A DNA stretch of 64,000 bases, taken from the NCBI RefSeq assembly GCF_943169825.2, contig NZ_OW968402.1:2147691-2211690 (forward strand). Direction: 5' to 3'. Positions 63,897 to 64,000 of this stretch are shown in pieces; the stretch's first letter is position 1, and each line of letters opens with the position of its first letter. Below the pieces are notes generated by a model, which did no database searches, was not told the DNA's origin, and saw nothing but the letters and a program-made list of their open reading frames with translations. Made by a program: the position numbers and the translations under genes. The stretch is from Varibaculum prostatecancerukia (lineage in GTDB: Bacteria > Actinomycetota > Actinomycetes > Actinomycetales > Actinomycetaceae).

Positions 63897-63905
63897 TCTT
63901 TTCCC
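63897..63905 (+). promoter_or_regulatory. DnaA box (perfect)
   Basis: TTATCCACA on the plus strand within the probable origin. Confidence 0.8.
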
Positions 63906-63919
63906 CAGGTTGGGGATAA

Positions 63920-63948
63920 CCTATTTTTGTCCTAGAATCATCACTAAC
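63920..63948 (+). promoter_or_regulatory. Candidate dnaA promoter overlapping a DnaA box
   Basis: TTGGGG (63920-63925), 17-bp spacer, TAGAAT (63943-63948), pointing to the right. The -35 overlaps TGGGGATAA (63921-63929), a one-mismatch DnaA box on the minus strand, which would allow DnaA to control its own gene. Confidence 0.45.
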
Positions 63949-64000
63949 CCCAAAGTTGGGGAAATTCCTCACACTGGTTTTAGAGATTTTGGAGAAATCG

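Larger units (their letters stand above)
63715..64000. other. Probable origin of replication (oriC), left part
   Basis: An AT-rich region on the outer side of rpmH. It contains near-direct repeats TTACAAAA / TTACAAAG (63773, 63782), a long A/T tract (about 63790-63840) suited to unwinding, a perfect DnaA box and a one-mismatch box, and several CCCCA/TGGGG inverted repeats near 63911-63965. dnaA is expected beyond 64000 on the plus strand but is not in view. Confidence 0.75.

Overview
The window looks like the origin-proximal chromosome of a moderately GC-rich actinobacterium. The closest fit is probably the family Actinomycetaceae (Varibaculum/Mobiluncus/Arcanobacterium-like); this is an inference from gene content only. 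Supporting signs are Lsr2, a SenX3-RegX3-Pst phosphate locus, actinobacterial TadE/DUF4244 pilin genes beside a DUF1998 helicase, many GTG/TTG starts, sortase-type surface proteins, and an oxygen-independent ribonucleotide reductase (NrdDG) that fits an anaerobic or microaerophilic host-associated life.

Layout, left to right. 1-19 kb is almost all on the minus strand: gyrB (cut by the window), a regX3 3'-end fragment, an LPxTG-type surface protein on the plus strand, regX3-senX3 and pstBACS behind PHO-box-like repeats, a methyltransferase, dciA-recF-dnaN, and a five-gene peptide ABC importer. 19-24 kb holds structured intergenic DNA, tRNA-Lys(UUU), purT, lsr2, gpmA and an orphan sugar-importer ATPase. 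24-30 kb holds two secreted CAP-domain proteins, one of them a coiled-coil protein with an LGNTG sorting signal. 30-43 kb holds topA, an LRV membrane protein, nrdDG behind two NrdR boxes, a PAP2 phosphatase, a DUF1998 helicase, three Tad pilin-type genes and hemL. 43-58 kb holds two membrane-anchored surface proteins, an SseB-like protein, hisC-like, purB, a metal chaperone, DedA, a large kinase-like/flippase-like membrane protein, a DsbA-CcdA pair, an aminotransferase and ddl. 58-64 kb is the classical origin block on the minus strand: parB (with two parS sites inside it), parA, rsmG, jag, yidC, yidD, rnpA, rpmH, then an AT-rich region with DnaA boxes running off the right edge, where dnaA would be expected.

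The most notable architectural point is that dnaN-recF-dciA-gyrB, normally directly downstream of dnaA, sit about 50-62 kb away on the rpmH side of the origin. They still point away from it, so they remain leading-strand genes. A DnaA-box-like 9-mer identical to one at the origin lies upstream of dnaN. Other points worth following are PHO-box-like direct repeats shared by pstS and senX3, a SenX3-like kinase with no visible membrane segment, a duplicated regX3 3' end flanking a surface-protein gene, parS sites in the parB coding sequence, a kinase-like domain whose catalytic Asp positions read Asn, a coupled upstream ORF before a CAP protein, and a nested inverted repeat near tRNA-Lys. No insertion sequence, prophage or CRISPR array was seen.
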